The notes: a model not told the origin generated them from the letters alone. A stretch of 64,000 bases of DNA from Alistipes megaguti (GCF_900604385.1 NZ_LR027382.1:2016001-2080000), one strand, 5' to 3'; numbered from the stretch's first letter, positions 1 to 7,694 are shown. Made by a program: numbers and translations.

Positions 1-172
1 CCAGAGCTTTCTCGAAGTTCAGATCGATCGTAGCAGGATTCGTGTTGGGGTTGTAGGTACCCAACTTTTCGATGAATTTACCATCACGTGGCGCTCTGCT
101 ATCTGCGGCAACGATATGATAGAAGGCGTAGCCCTTCTTACCATGGCGTGCCAGACGAATTTTAACAGCCAT
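1..172 (-). CDS. rpsP: 30S ribosomal protein S16 (3' end cut by window)
   Basis: Structural protein of the small ribosomal subunit. Reading the reverse strand from the ATG at 172 gives MAVKIRLARHGKKGYAFY, the invariant S16 N-terminus, followed by IVAADSRAPRDG and a KLGTYNP motif typical of the family. The gene runs off the left edge of the window, so only about 57 of roughly 80-180 residues are visible and any C-terminal extension cannot be seen. It has its own promoter at 234-264 and lies downstream of, and in the same direction as, a tRNA-Arg gene. Confidence 0.95.
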   Translation of the reverse strand, partial: MAVKIRLARHGKKGYAFYHIVAADSRAPRDGKFIEKLGTYNPNTNPATIDLNFEKAL

Positions 173-233
173 TTGCTATAAAATTTTGTTAATTAAAGTA
201 AAAACGCTCACCCGGTTCGGGCATTTAAGCGTG

Positions 234-264
234 CAAATGTAGGGAAAAAAAACAGATTGGCCAA
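234..264 (-). promoter_or_regulatory. Bacteroidetes-type promoter of rpsP
   Basis: On the reverse strand a TTG (264-262) is followed after 20 bp by TACATTTG (241-234), matching the TTG-N19-21-TAnnTTTG consensus. Transcription would begin near 229, giving a leader of about 57 nt. Confidence 0.7.
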
Positions 265-281
265 ATAATGGGAGAAAAAAG

Positions 282-355
282 TGATCCCGGCGCGGCTCGA
301 ACGCGCGGCCGGCAGATTAGAAATCTGCTGCTCTATCCAACTGAGCTACGGGACC
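282..355 (-). tRNA. tRNA-Arg (anticodon TCT)
   Basis: The reverse strand folds as a complete 74-nt tRNA. The acceptor stem is GGTCCCG with CGGGATC (one G-U pair) and the D arm is GCTCAGTTGGATAGAGC. The anticodon arm CAGAT-TTCTAA-TCTG carries anticodon TCT, and the T arm contains GTTCGAG. Discriminator base is A and the CCA end is not encoded. It would read AGA codons, which should be rare in this GC-rich genome. A T-rich run follows the 3' end. Confidence 0.95.
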
Positions 356-737
356 AATTTGCCCGATGACGGGGAAATCGGTGCAAAATTATAAAATAAA
401 TCCTCAAATGCAAAGCCCTTGCCGGCCGAAATGCGCGGATGACGGCATTTTGTCCGCCCGGATCGCCAAGCCTCGGCAGAATCCTCTCCCGGGCAGTTCT
501 GTTTTCGCTCCGGATTGCTCGTTCCTTTCCGGGTCGCTTCTCTCATCCCCGTCCGGACCTCTTTCGGATCGCTCTGCGGCAGCCGGGCACTCGACACAGC
601 CCGGCCCTTCTCGGATTACTTTGGCCGGCCCCTCTCGGATTACATAGCCCGGCCCCACCTCAGACCGGATCTGTCGGAGGCCTGTTCGGCTCCGGCCTAC
701 CTCCGGCCCACCTCCGGTGCAAAATGGGGCGTGGTGC
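356..737. repeat. Gene-free spacer with degenerate CT-rich repeats
   Basis: This 382-bp stretch lies between the 3' end of a reverse-strand lipoprotein gene and tRNA-Arg. Apart from the tRNA promoter near 384-413, I see no gene. From about 480 to 720 it is strongly C/T-rich on the + strand with imperfect repeats: a TCTCGGATTAC block occurs twice (near 609 and 633), each flanked by CCGGCCC, and CTCCGGCC-like units recur near 690-715. The short reading frames here look like composition artefacts. Confidence 0.6.
384..413 (-). promoter_or_regulatory. Promoter of tRNA-Arg
   Basis: Reverse strand TTG (413-411), 19-bp spacer, TAATTTTG (391-384). This fits the Bacteroidetes consensus and lies about 29 bp upstream of the mature tRNA 5' end. 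Confidence 0.65.
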
Positions 738-1247
738 TTAGCGGTCGAGCGGGCGAAGCGTCCCTTTGGCGGTTCCTTCCGGACGGTCCCGTTCGGTGCG
801 GAACTCCAGGAAGACCCGGTCGGAGTTGTGGAAGAGGGTCACCAGACAGGAGCGGCTTCGCTGCTGCCATCCCCAGCGGCCGTGAATTCGGAACTGCACA
901 TCTCCGTTTGCCTTCGTGCCGATCCTTTCGATGCGGCCCTGTTCGTCAGTCGCGCGCATCTGGTCCATTCTGTGGGAGTTCCGCGGCCCGAAGAGGTCGG
1001 GTGCGAAGCTGACCTCGAGTTGCGGCCCCTGCATGCGGACGTAGCTCTGGCAGGTGTCCAGTCTTTTCCCCTTTCGGGTGTAGACCTCGTCGATGTCGAC
1101 GACAAACCGCTGCGATTCGAGCGCTGCAAGCGCCGTTTGAAAGGTTTGGTTGCCGGAGTCCGCCGTGGCGGTTGCCCGCCGTTGCGAGGCACAGCCCGAC
1201 AGCAGGGCGGCTAGCGTCAGTAAAAAAAGATATGCAACGTGTCTCAT
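738..1247 (-). CDS. Lipoprotein, probable DUF4251-like
   Basis: A 169-residue protein starting at the ATG at 1247 with a short hydrophobic leader ending in a lipobox (ALLSGC, Cys19), so it is predicted to be a membrane-anchored lipoprotein. The mature part has the layout I associate with Bacteroidetes DUF4251 proteins: an opening helix (FQTALAALESQRFVVDIDEVY), a Gly/Arg-containing beta strand region and a closing segment 'GTAKGTLRPLD' resembling the family's 'xGxLxPLE'. The frame is open far upstream, but only this start gives a signal peptide. It is transcribed alone and its function is unknown. The family assignment rests on motif resemblance and is tentative. Confidence 0.7.
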   Translation of the reverse strand: MRHVAYLFLLTLAALLSGCASQRRATATADSGNQTFQTALAALESQRFVVDIDEVYTRKGKRLDTCQSYVRMQGPQLEVSFAPDLFGPRNSHRMDQMRATDEQGRIERIGTKANGDVQFRIHGRWGWQQRSRSCLVTLFHNSDRVFLEFRTERDRPEGTAKGTLRPLDR

Positions 1248-1607
1248 GTTTTTATCTCTTTTTGTCCATGTTTCGGTGACGGTTCCGGCCTGATCGGAAG
1301 TCGATGCGGCCGACGCCCTGCGACGGAGGGTGTCATGTCTTCTGATGTCAAGATACGAAAAAAATACAATCGTGCAATATTGCCGGCGTTGAGAATATTG
1401 AATATCTTTGCACACGGTATTCGGGGCGATCTGCACCGTGGCACGAACCTCGGAGACCGATGAGCGATGCGGAGAGGAACGGTTCTTCCGGCCTGGCCGC
1501 GATGCTTGTCTTGGTTGCGGAGTCCATGCCCCGATCCTGTTTTGGCCCGGCTTTTGAACTCCGACAGCGGAAGCAATAACACCTAAACTAAATATATTGT
1601 AGCGATT
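1248..1607. other. Intergenic region between divergent lipoprotein genes
   Basis: 360 bp without a convincing gene. It contains the promoter at 1380-1410 for the rightward gene and presumably a leftward promoter that I could not pin down. Base composition falls locally around 1350-1410, as expected for a promoter region. Confidence 0.5.
1380..1410 (+). promoter_or_regulatory. Bacteroidetes-type promoter for META-domain lipoprotein
   Basis: TTG (1380-1382), 20-bp spacer, TATCTTTG (1403-1410): a full match to the consensus. The implied leader to the ATG at 1608 is about 190 nt, which is long and could hold regulation. Confidence 0.65.
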
Positions 1608-2030
1608 ATGAAAAAGATTCTTGCAGCCGCCGGGCTGCTTCTGGCGATGACCGCCTGCTGCTGCCAGCAGGAGAACCTGCCTCTCGAAGGCACTTCGTGG
1701 AAACTCTCCAAGATGGAGTCGATCCCCGCAACGGCCGTTTCGGCCGAGGAGGATGCCTTCACGCTGATGTTCAATGCCGCCGATACGCTGGTGGCCGGAC
1801 GTACGAACTGCAACCGCTTCTTCGGCCCTTACATCCTCAATGGCAAGAGCCTGAAGTTCGGGAATCTGGGCATGACGCGGATGGCCTGCCCCGATCTGCA
1901 GTACGAGACTTCGTTTGTCGAGATGCTCTCGAAGGTGAACGGATTCGAGATTAAGGGTTCGGATCTGAAGCTTCTCGACGGCGATCGGGTTCTGGCCGAG
2001 TTCCAGGGAACGCAGGCTGCCGCCGAATAG
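1608..2030 (+). CDS. META-domain lipoprotein (HslJ-like)
   Basis: A 140-residue exported lipoprotein with leader MKKILAAAGLLLAMTAC (lipobox Cys17, in a CCC run). The mature part is a single META domain: the opening 'LEGTSWKL', the core 'AGRTNCNRFFGPY', 'LKFGNLGMTRMACP' with the family's TRMACP motif, and the closing 'LKLLDGDRVLAEF'. META/HslJ proteins are cell-envelope proteins of poorly known function; E. coli HslJ is linked to heat shock and novobiocin tolerance. It is monocistronic, ending before a strong terminator at 2229-2265. Confidence 0.88.
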   Translation: MKKILAAAGLLLAMTACCCQQENLPLEGTSWKLSKMESIPATAVSAEEDAFTLMFNAADTLVAGRTNCNRFFGPYILNGKSLKFGNLGMTRMACPDLQYETSFVEMLSKVNGFEIKGSDLKLLDGDRVLAEFQGTQAAAE

Positions 2031-2228
2031 CCGGATGTCCGGGGTGGGGTGCGTTCTGCCCGCTGCGGTTTGGTCTGGCGGCAATGTCAAAACCCTCCGC
2101 CGTGGTTGGGACCGTCTGCGAATGGTTTGATTCTCTCGCTCTCAGGCCCGATTCGCCCGCTGTGGTCCCGATCCATCTCTCTTCCCGATACCCGAACCTG
2201 CAGCGGTCTGGGTTTCGGGTTTCGAAAA

Positions 2229-2265
2229 AGGGTCCCGCGTCAGTCAAGGACGCGGGACCCTTTTT
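2229..2265. terminator. Intrinsic terminator, bidirectional
   Basis: A perfect stem GGGTCCCGCGTC / GACGCGGGACCC with a 7-nt loop is followed by TTTTT on the + strand and preceded by AAAAA, so it can end transcription in both directions. It closes the META lipoprotein unit. Confidence 0.85.
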
Positions 2266-2311
2266 GTGGGGTGAAGGGGCGCTGGCGAAGTTGTAGCGGG
2301 GTGCGATAACC

Positions 2312-2346
2312 AAAAACGGTCCTCTTCCGCAAGGAAGAGGACCGTT
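2312..2346 (-). terminator. Intrinsic terminator of rplU-rpmA
   Basis: The arms ACGGTCCTCTTCC and GGAAGAGGACCGT pair across a GCAA loop. On the reverse strand the hairpin is followed by TTTTTGG, about 20 bp beyond the rpmA stop. Confidence 0.85.
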
Positions 2347-2365
2347 ATCTTCAGACAGAGGGAGA

Positions 2366-2626
2366 CTACTCGCTCAGCGGGGTAACGCTGACATAGGATC
2401 TTCCTTCGCGCTTCTTGCAGAACTCGACGGTTCCGTCCACCAGAGCGAAGAGCGTGTGGTCTTTGCCCATGCCGACATTTTCACCGGCATTGTGCACCGT
2501 ACCGCGCTGGCGGACGATGATGTTGCCCGCCTTTGCGAACTGACCGCCGAACAATTTGATGCCGAGTCGCTTGCTTTCGGACTCACGGCCGTTCTTCGAA
2601 CTACCTACACCTTTTTTGTGTGCCAT
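2366..2626 (-). CDS. rpmA: 50S ribosomal protein L27
   Basis: An 86-residue protein beginning MAHKKGVGSSKNGRESESKR, with LGIKLFGGQFAKAGNIIVRQRGT and GMGKDHTLFAL, all standard L27 signatures. It begins directly with MAHKKG, the form whose N-terminal tail reaches the peptidyl transferase centre, so there is no cleavable Firmicutes-type leader. It lies 21 bp downstream of rplU in the usual rplU-rpmA order and ends before the terminator at 2312-2346. Confidence 0.97.
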   Translation of the reverse strand: MAHKKGVGSSKNGRESESKRLGIKLFGGQFAKAGNIIVRQRGTVHNAGENVGMGKDHTLFALVDGTVEFCKKREGRSYVSVTPLSE

Positions 2627-2647
2627 GATGCTTCAGTTTTTAAAGGT

Positions 2648-2959
2648 TTATGCAACGATTTCTTCCACGAGGATCTGGGTGAGGAACTGGCGGTGTCCGT
2701 TGCACTTCTGGTATCCGGTGCGACGTTTCTTTTTGAAGACCAGAACCTTGTCATCCTTCAGATGCTTGAGGATCTTGCACTTTACTGCGGCGCCTTCAAC
2801 TACAGGTGCGCCGACTTTGACCTGACCGTCATTGTCTGTGAGCAGGACTTTGTCGAAACTTACGGACGAATTCTCTTCGCCCTGGAGACGGTGAACATAA
2901 AGTTTCCGACCTTTTTCAGCTTTGAATTGCTGACCTGCGATCTCTACGATTACGTACAT
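2648..2959 (-). CDS. rplU: 50S ribosomal protein L21
   Basis: A 103-residue protein, MYVIVEIAGQQFKAEKGRKL..., with the typical KVLVFKKKRRTGYQKCNGHRQ segment that contacts 23S rRNA and the C-terminal LVEEIVA. The ATG at 2959 was chosen because upstream in-frame codons extend into the promoter (TATATTTG at 2989-2996). First gene of rplU-rpmA. Confidence 0.97.
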   Translation of the reverse strand: MYVIVEIAGQQFKAEKGRKLYVHRLQGEENSSVSFDKVLLTDNDGQVKVGAPVVEGAAVKCKILKHLKDDKVLVFKKKRRTGYQKCNGHRQFLTQILVEEIVA

Positions 2960-2988
2960 TCTACGTGTAATTGAATGAATTCGGGAGG

Positions 2989-3017
2989 CAAATATACGGA
3001 TAATTTCCGAGAAACAA
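2989..3017 (-). promoter_or_regulatory. Promoter of rplU-rpmA
   Basis: Reverse-strand TATATTTG (2996-2989) with a TTG (3017-3015) 18 bp upstream, slightly short of the usual spacing. It lies about 30 bp before the L21 start codon. Confidence 0.6.
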
Positions 3018-3142
3018 AACGCCGGCGACAAAAAAATTGTCGGGAGGGATCGGGGCACGGTTTTGGCGGGAGGGGTGAGTGGCGATTTTCGGATCGAATC
3101 TGTACTCTTTGACGGGAAGAGGGGCTGACGGGTCCGAAAAAT

Positions 3143-3173
3143 TTCCGGGTCTCATAAATTCTTGCTACCTTTA
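3143..3173 (+). promoter_or_regulatory. Probable promoter of the CysQ-like gene
   Basis: TTC (3143-3145), 20-bp spacer, TACCTTTA (3166-3173). Both boxes deviate by one base from consensus. If real, transcription starts near 3180, which excludes the first ATG (3176) as the start codon of the downstream gene. Confidence 0.45.
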
Positions 3174-3223
3174 CCATGACAATGACGGAAACAGAAGTCA
3201 GGAATTCAAAACCGCGAGTGACG

Positions 3224-4069
3224 ATGATAAACGACAAGGTGCGCCAATATCTGCTGCCTCCGCTTTTCAATGCGGCAGTCAGGGCCGGGGCCTCGATCAT
3301 GCAAGTATACAAGAATTTCGACGATTACGACATCAGCCTCAAGGCCGACTGTACACCCATTACGCTGGCTGACCGGCTGGCCCACCGCACGATCCGCGAG
3401 TATCTGGGGCCGACGCGTATTCCGATTCTTTCGGAGGAGGGTCGTGAGATGCGCTACGACGAGCGCTGCAACTGGGAGCTCTACTGGCTGGTGGATCCGT
3501 TGGACGGGACCGTGGAGTTCATCAAGGGCAACAACGAGTTCACGGTCAACATCGCCCTGATGGAGAACAACGTCTGCATCGGAGCGGTGATCTACGTGCC
3601 CTATTTCGAGAAGATGTACATTGCCGGGCGCGACTCGGGGTCTTACCTGAAGGAGCATGTGGTGCCGGATGCCGGGGCAAACTATACGTACGAGGAGATT
3701 GTAGGCGGATGGAGGCGTTTGCCGCTGGAGAGTGAGGCGCACCACGACCACCTGCGGGTGGCTCTTTCGCGGTCGCACCAGACGCGCGAGACGCACGAGG
3801 CTGTCGAGCGGCTCCGCGAACGTTATCCCGATCTGGAGATTGTCGAGCAGGGGAGCTCCTACAAGTTCTGCATGCTGGCCGAGGGTCGGGTCGACTACTA
3901 CGTGCGCACGACCCATACCTACGAGTGGGATACGGCGGCCGGCGAGTTGATTCTCTTGGAGGCAGGGGGCTCCACGCGGTCGCTGCCCGACGAACGGGAA
4001 CTGCGCTACAACGAGGAGGACCTGCACAATCCGTGGTTCTGCTGTCGGTCGAAGTACTGCCCCTTCTGA
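3224..4069 (+). CDS. cysQ: Inositol-monophosphatase-family phosphatase, CysQ-like 3'(2'),5'-bisphosphate nucleotidase
   Basis: A 281-residue cytoplasmic Mg-dependent phosphatase that probably converts 3'-phosphoadenosine 5'-phosphate to AMP, clearing a by-product of sulfate assimilation. The metal-binding residues are visible: E71-E72 in 'ILSEEGRE', 'DPLDGT' at 91-96, and the C-terminal 'WDTAAGELIL' with the third Asp. 'DPLDGTVEFIKGNNEFTVNIAL' is CysQ-like rather than SuhB-like. The frame is open from 3176, but the extra residues are hydrophilic and poorly conserved, and the putative promoter overlaps the first ATG, so I prefer 3224. No sulfate-assimilation genes are adjacent. Confidence 0.85.
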   Translation: MINDKVRQYLLPPLFNAAVRAGASIMQVYKNFDDYDISLKADCTPITLADRLAHRTIREYLGPTRIPILSEEGREMRYDERCNWELYWLVDPLDGTVEFIKGNNEFTVNIALMENNVCIGAVIYVPYFEKMYIAGRDSGSYLKEHVVPDAGANYTYEEIVGGWRRLPLESEAHHDHLRVALSRSHQTRETHEAVERLRERYPDLEIVEQGSSYKFCMLAEGRVDYYVRTTHTYEWDTAAGELILLEAGGSTRSLPDERELRYNEEDLHNPWFCCRSKYCPF

Positions 4070-4101
4070 GGACCGGCGGGCGACATTATAATTATATAAA
4101 G

Positions 4102-4139
4102 GTCCCGGTTTCCGTTGTGCGGAGACCGGGATTTTTTTC
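4102..4139 (+). terminator. Intrinsic terminator after CysQ-like gene
   Basis: The stem CCCGGTtTCCG / CGGAgACCGGG is followed by a run of seven T, 30-70 bp after the stop codon. Confidence 0.85.
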
Positions 4140-4361
4140 GTGAGGGGCGCCGGGATTTGTCGGGCAGCCGGAATGTTCTCGGAATGTGTCGGGGTCGATG
4201 GCGTTGGGCTGACTGACGTCTGGCGGTGCTGTCGGGGATGGAATGGCCGGGATATTGCCGGGAGGTGCGGACTTCGGCCATGCCCCGGGAATTGTCGCGC
4301 GTCTGCTGCTGTCGGGAATGCGGAGCCCCGGAGGTTGTGGTATGCGTTGATGGAAAGATGG
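4140..4361. other. G-rich gene-free spacer
   Basis: About 220 bp between convergent genes. The + strand is G-rich with repeated GTCGGGAAT/GTCGGGGAT-like words (near 4158, 4190, 4230, 4313). I see no gene, RNA or convincing signal. Confidence 0.45.
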
Positions 4362-4628
4362 TTACCTGGCGGCCTTGTGTTCGATGTCGCAAGCGCCGCA
4401 GTTTCCCGAACATCCGGCCAGGGAGTGGCTGTCGGAGCAGTCGGCCGTACCGTCGGCTTCGCGGGTCTCCTGCACGGCGCACTTGATTCCCAGTCGCTGC
4501 ATGTCCTTGTTGGTCGAGATCTCCGAGTCGATGTGGTGACCCTTGATCATCAGCGTCAGGGACATCCCCACGACGAAGAAGGCAACGGCAACGATGGCGC
4601 AGATCAGTACGATTAACCAGGCGGGCAT
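4362..4628 (-). CDS. Small single-pass membrane protein with Cys-rich tail
   Basis: An 88-residue protein. Residues 2-28 (PAWLIVLICAIVAVAFFVVG and onward) form one transmembrane helix. The rest is hydrophilic and ends with six cysteines, including a C-terminal cluster 'CSGNCGAC'. The layout (one helix, 'MQRLGIKCA', Cys-rich tail) resembles a small Bacteroidetes membrane-protein family and is loosely like NqrM, which helps iron delivery to Na+-NQR. That comparison is my inference, and no nqr genes lie beside it; an rnf operon lies 11 kb away. It diverges from trkA with overlapping promoters, so the two may be co-regulated. Confidence 0.7.
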   Translation of the reverse strand: MPAWLIVLICAIVAVAFFVVGMSLTLMIKGHHIDSEISTNKDMQRLGIKCAVQETREADGTADCSDSHSLAGCSGNCGACDIEHKAAR

Positions 4629-4656
4629 GGCGGTCAAGTTTTTGTGGTTTGAAATT

Positions 4657-4686
4657 TTGGCTTTCGGGGACAAATGTATATATTTG
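4657..4686 (+). promoter_or_regulatory. Promoter of trkA
   Basis: TTG (4657-4659), 19-bp spacer, TATATTTG (4679-4686): a full consensus match. The predicted start, near 4692, gives a leader of about 66 nt to the ATG at 4758. Confidence 0.75.
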
Positions 4687-4701
4687 TCAGATAAATTGCA
4701 A
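4671..4701 (-). promoter_or_regulatory. Promoter of the small Cys-rich membrane protein
   Basis: Reverse strand TTG (4701-4699), 20-bp spacer, TACATTTG (4678-4671). Its -7 box directly abuts the trkA -7 box at 4679, so both promoters cannot easily be occupied at once. Confidence 0.7.
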
Positions 4702-4757
4702 AAATGTTGCCCGAAGGATTCGGGCGACGGATCGCAGGATACAATTTCGGAAAACGT

Positions 4758-6098
4758 ATGAAAATCGTCATAGCGGGAGCCGGAGAGATGGGCAGCCATC
4801 TGGCGCGGATGCTCAGCGGCAGCGGACACGACATCACGGTGGTGGACAGCGATCAGAAGCTGTTGGCCGAGGTGGGGGCGCTGGCCGACGTGATCACCGT
4901 CGAGGGGGACTCGACGACCTTTGCGGTGTTGCGCAAGGCGTCGGTCCGCAAGTGTGACCTCTTTATCGCCGTCAACCACGAGGAGAACGACAACATCGTG
5001 GCGGCGATGCTGGCCAAGAAGCTCGGAGCGCGGAAATCCATCGCGCGCATCGACAACAACGAGTATCTCGAGCCCAACAACAAGGAGATGTTCATCGACA
5101 TGGGCATCGACTACCTGTTCTATCCGGAGAAGGTGGCGGCGCGGGAGGTGATCAACCTGCTGGGCCACACCTCGACGACCGAATACGTGGATTTTTCGAG
5201 CGGCAAGCTTTCGCTGGTGGTCTTCCGCCTGGAGCCGGCCTCGCCGCTGGTGGGACAGGTGCTGACGGGCTTTGCCGACGACCAGACTCCGTTGAGCTAC
5301 CGTACGGTGGCCATCACGCGGGGCGGTCAGACGATCATCCCGCGTGCGGGGGAGGAGTTCATGGAGGGCGACATGATCTACGTGATAGCCCGCCAGGACG
5401 CCGTGCACGAGGTGATGGAGTTTTCGGGGCAGACGAACATCGAGATCCGCAACATGATGATCCTGGGCGGTTCGCGCATCGGCATCCGGGTAGCCACGGA
5501 GCTGCAGGACGAGGTCAACATCAAGCTCATCGACTACAACGCCGAGAAGGCCTACCGGCTGGCCGAGATGCTGGACAAGACGCTGATCATCAACGAGGAC
5601 GGTCGCAATACGGAAGCCATGATGGAGGAGGGCCTGTCGAACATGGACGCCTTTGTGGCGGTGACGGGCCGCAGCGAGACGAACATCCTGGCGGCGATGC
5701 TGGCCAAGCGGATGGGCGTGAAGAAGGTGATCGCCGAGGTCGAGAACCTGAACTACATCAACCTGGCGGAGTCGATCGGCATCGATACGATCATCAACAA
5801 GAAGCTGGTGACGGCGTCGAACATCTTTCGCTTCACGATGTCGACCGACGTGCAGGCGATCAAGTGCCTGACGGGGAGCGACGCCGAGGTGCTGGAGTTC
5901 ATCGTCAAGCCCAATTCGCCGGCGACCAAATGCCGGATCAAGGATCTGGGACTTCCCGAGGATACGATCATCGGCGGCATCGTGCGCGGCGACAAGGTTT
6001 TCATCGCCGTGGACAACATGGAGATCAACCCCTACGACCGCGTGGTGGTCTTTGCCATGCCGGCGTCGGTAGGGCGCATAGGATATTACTTTAACTGA
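4758..6098 (+). CDS. trkA: Trk system K+ transport regulatory subunit TrkA
   Basis: A 446-residue cytoplasmic NAD(H)-binding subunit that gates the TrkH potassium channel. It is a tandem duplication: RCK_N (nucleotide motif GAGEMGSHLAR at residues 6-16), RCK_C, then a second RCK_N (MILGGSRIGIRVA) and RCK_C, the usual two-unit layout. Both halves contain acidic 'VVDSD'/'LIDYN' ends of the second strand that bind the ribose. The open frame begins at 4704, but MKIVIAGAG at 4758 is the natural start and lies downstream of the promoter. No trkH is in the window, so its partner must be encoded elsewhere. Confidence 0.95.
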   Translation: MKIVIAGAGEMGSHLARMLSGSGHDITVVDSDQKLLAEVGALADVITVEGDSTTFAVLRKASVRKCDLFIAVNHEENDNIVAAMLAKKLGARKSIARIDNNEYLEPNNKEMFIDMGIDYLFYPEKVAAREVINLLGHTSTTEYVDFSSGKLSLVVFRLEPASPLVGQVLTGFADDQTPLSYRTVAITRGGQTIIPRAGEEFMEGDMIYVIARQDAVHEVMEFSGQTNIEIRNMMILGGSRIGIRVATELQDEVNIKLIDYNAEKAYRLAEMLDKTLIINEDGRNTEAMMEEGLSNMDAFVAVTGRSETNILAAMLAKRMGVKKVIAEVENLNYINLAESIGIDTIINKKLVTASNIFRFTMSTDVQAIKCLTGSDAEVLEFIVKPNSPATKCRIKDLGLPEDTIIGGIVRGDKVFIAVDNMEINPYDRVVVFAMPASVGRIGYYFN

Positions 6099-6209
6099 TT
6101 TAACTGACGGGGCGGTGCCCCGGGACGGAGAGATACCGGTCGGGAGGCGGACGGGCGCCGGGCATTCCGATCCGGACGACGCGGTGTCATCCGCCGAAAA
6201 CTGGAGAAA

Positions 6210-7694
6210 ATGTCTTTTCGAAACAGCATACTCAGAGCGTGGTTCTCGCAGCGCGAACGGTCGATAGACCGGTTCCGCCGCCATCCGGTCGAGACCCAGA
6301 TGCGCATGTTCCGCCGGCTGTTGCGCCGCGGCCGCATGACGGAGTTCGGCGAACGTTACGACCTGCGGCATATCCGTACGGTGGAGCAGTTCGAGTCGTT
6401 GGTTGCGACGTTCGACTACGAGACCTTCAAGCCCTACATCGAGCAGATGCGTGCCGGGGCGTGGAACGTCACGTGGCCGGGCCGGGTTTCGTTGTTTGCC
6501 CGCTCGTCGGGCACCACGTCGGACCGGAGCAAATACATCCCCGTGACGCGGGAGTCGTTGTGGCGCAACCATACGCTCGGCATGCGCGACGTGGCGACGG
6601 TCTATGCGGCCAACTACCCGCGCAGCCGGGTGCTTGAGGGCAAGACGCTGACGCTGGGCGGTTCGTGCATTGCCGAGGGCCGCAATCTGGTGGGTGATCT
6701 TTCGGCGCTGCTGATCCACGAGACGAAGTTCTGGAGCGGGTGGTTCCGGGCACCGCGCATCGAGACGGCCATCATTGCCGATTTCGATGCCAAGTGCGAG
6801 GCGATCTGCCGCGAATGTACGGGCGAGCACATCACGGCCTTTGCGGGGGTTCCGTCGTGGAACCTGGCGCTGATGCGCCGCGTGCTGGAGTACACCGGGC
6901 GTCGGAATCTGCTGGAGGTTTGGCCCGATCTGGAGATGTTCGCCCACGGCGGGGTGGAGTTCACCCCCTACCGGCGTTCGTTCGAGGAGCTGATCCCCTC
7001 CGACGGGATGCACTACATGGAGACCTACAACGCCTCGGAGGGCTTTTTTGCCCTGGCCGACGATCCTTCGCGCAGCGACATGCTGCTGATGCTGGATTAC
7101 GGGACCTTCTTCGAATTCCGCGACGGCGAACGGATCGTTCCGCTCGAGGGGGTGGAGTGCGGCAAGGTTTATGCCGTGCTGATCACGTCGAACAACGGCC
7201 TGTGGCGCTACGAGATCGGCGATACGGTGGAGTTCACCTCGACGAACCCCTACCGGATCCGTTTTGCGGGGCGCACGCGTCAGTATATCAACGTATTCGG
7301 CGAGGAGCTGATTGTCGACAATGCCGAGCGGGCGCTCGCGGCCGCCTGCCGCCGGACGGGAGCCGTGGTGAGCGAATATACGGTCTCGCCGTGCTACATG
7401 TCGCTGCGCGAGCGGGGCGCCCACGAGTGGATCGTGGAGTTCGACCGCGAACCCGATTCGATGGAGTCGTTTGCGGCGGCGCTCGACGAGGAGCTGCGGG
7501 CCGTCAATTCGGACTATGACGCCAAGCGCCGCACGACGCTCGAGAGGCAGCATCTGCTGTGCATGCCGCGCGGGGGGTTCCTGGCGTGGATGCGGGCGCG
7601 GGGGAAGAACAAGGTTCCGCGGCTGATGAACGACCGCCGGGTGGCCGACGACGTGAAGTCGTTTGCGGGGATCGGCGGCGAAGAGGGGCACTGA
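6210..7694 (+). CDS. GH3-family (auxin-responsive-like) acyl-adenylate enzyme
   Basis: A 494-residue protein resembling plant GH3 acyl-acid amido synthetases, members of the ANL adenylating superfamily. Visible features are the N-terminal 'VETQMRMFRRLLRRGRMTEFG', the phosphate-binding 'ARSSGTTSDRSKYIPVT' (ATP motif I), the 'GGVEFTPYRRSFEELIP' region, 'YNASEGFFALADD', which carries the (Y/F)xASE motif II, and 'YRLRFAGR'-like motif III near 'YRIRFAGRTRQYINVFGEEL'. Bacterial GH3 proteins probably activate a carboxylic acid and may join it to an amino acid; the substrates here are unknown. It follows trkA after 111 bp with no clear terminator or promoter. Confidence 0.85.
   Translation: MSFRNSILRAWFSQRERSIDRFRRHPVETQMRMFRRLLRRGRMTEFGERYDLRHIRTVEQFESLVATFDYETFKPYIEQMRAGAWNVTWPGRVSLFARSSGTTSDRSKYIPVTRESLWRNHTLGMRDVATVYAANYPRSRVLEGKTLTLGGSCIAEGRNLVGDLSALLIHETKFWSGWFRAPRIETAIIADFDAKCEAICRECTGEHITAFAGVPSWNLALMRRVLEYTGRRNLLEVWPDLEMFAHGGVEFTPYRRSFEELIPSDGMHYMETYNASEGFFALADDPSRSDMLLMLDYGTFFEFRDGERIVPLEGVECGKVYAVLITSNNGLWRYEIGDTVEFTSTNPYRIRFAGRTRQYINVFGEELIVDNAERALAAACRRTGAVVSEYTVSPCYMSLRERGAHEWIVEFDREPDSMESFAAALDEELRAVNSDYDAKRRTTLERQHLLCMPRGGFLAWMRARGKNKVPRLMNDRRVADDVKSFAGIGGEEGH

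Noticed and set aside
3176..3223. Upstream start codons for the CysQ-like gene
   Set aside because: The first ATG lies inside or just after the probable -7 box, and the added residues do not resemble the family. I kept 3224, though 3182 cannot be excluded.
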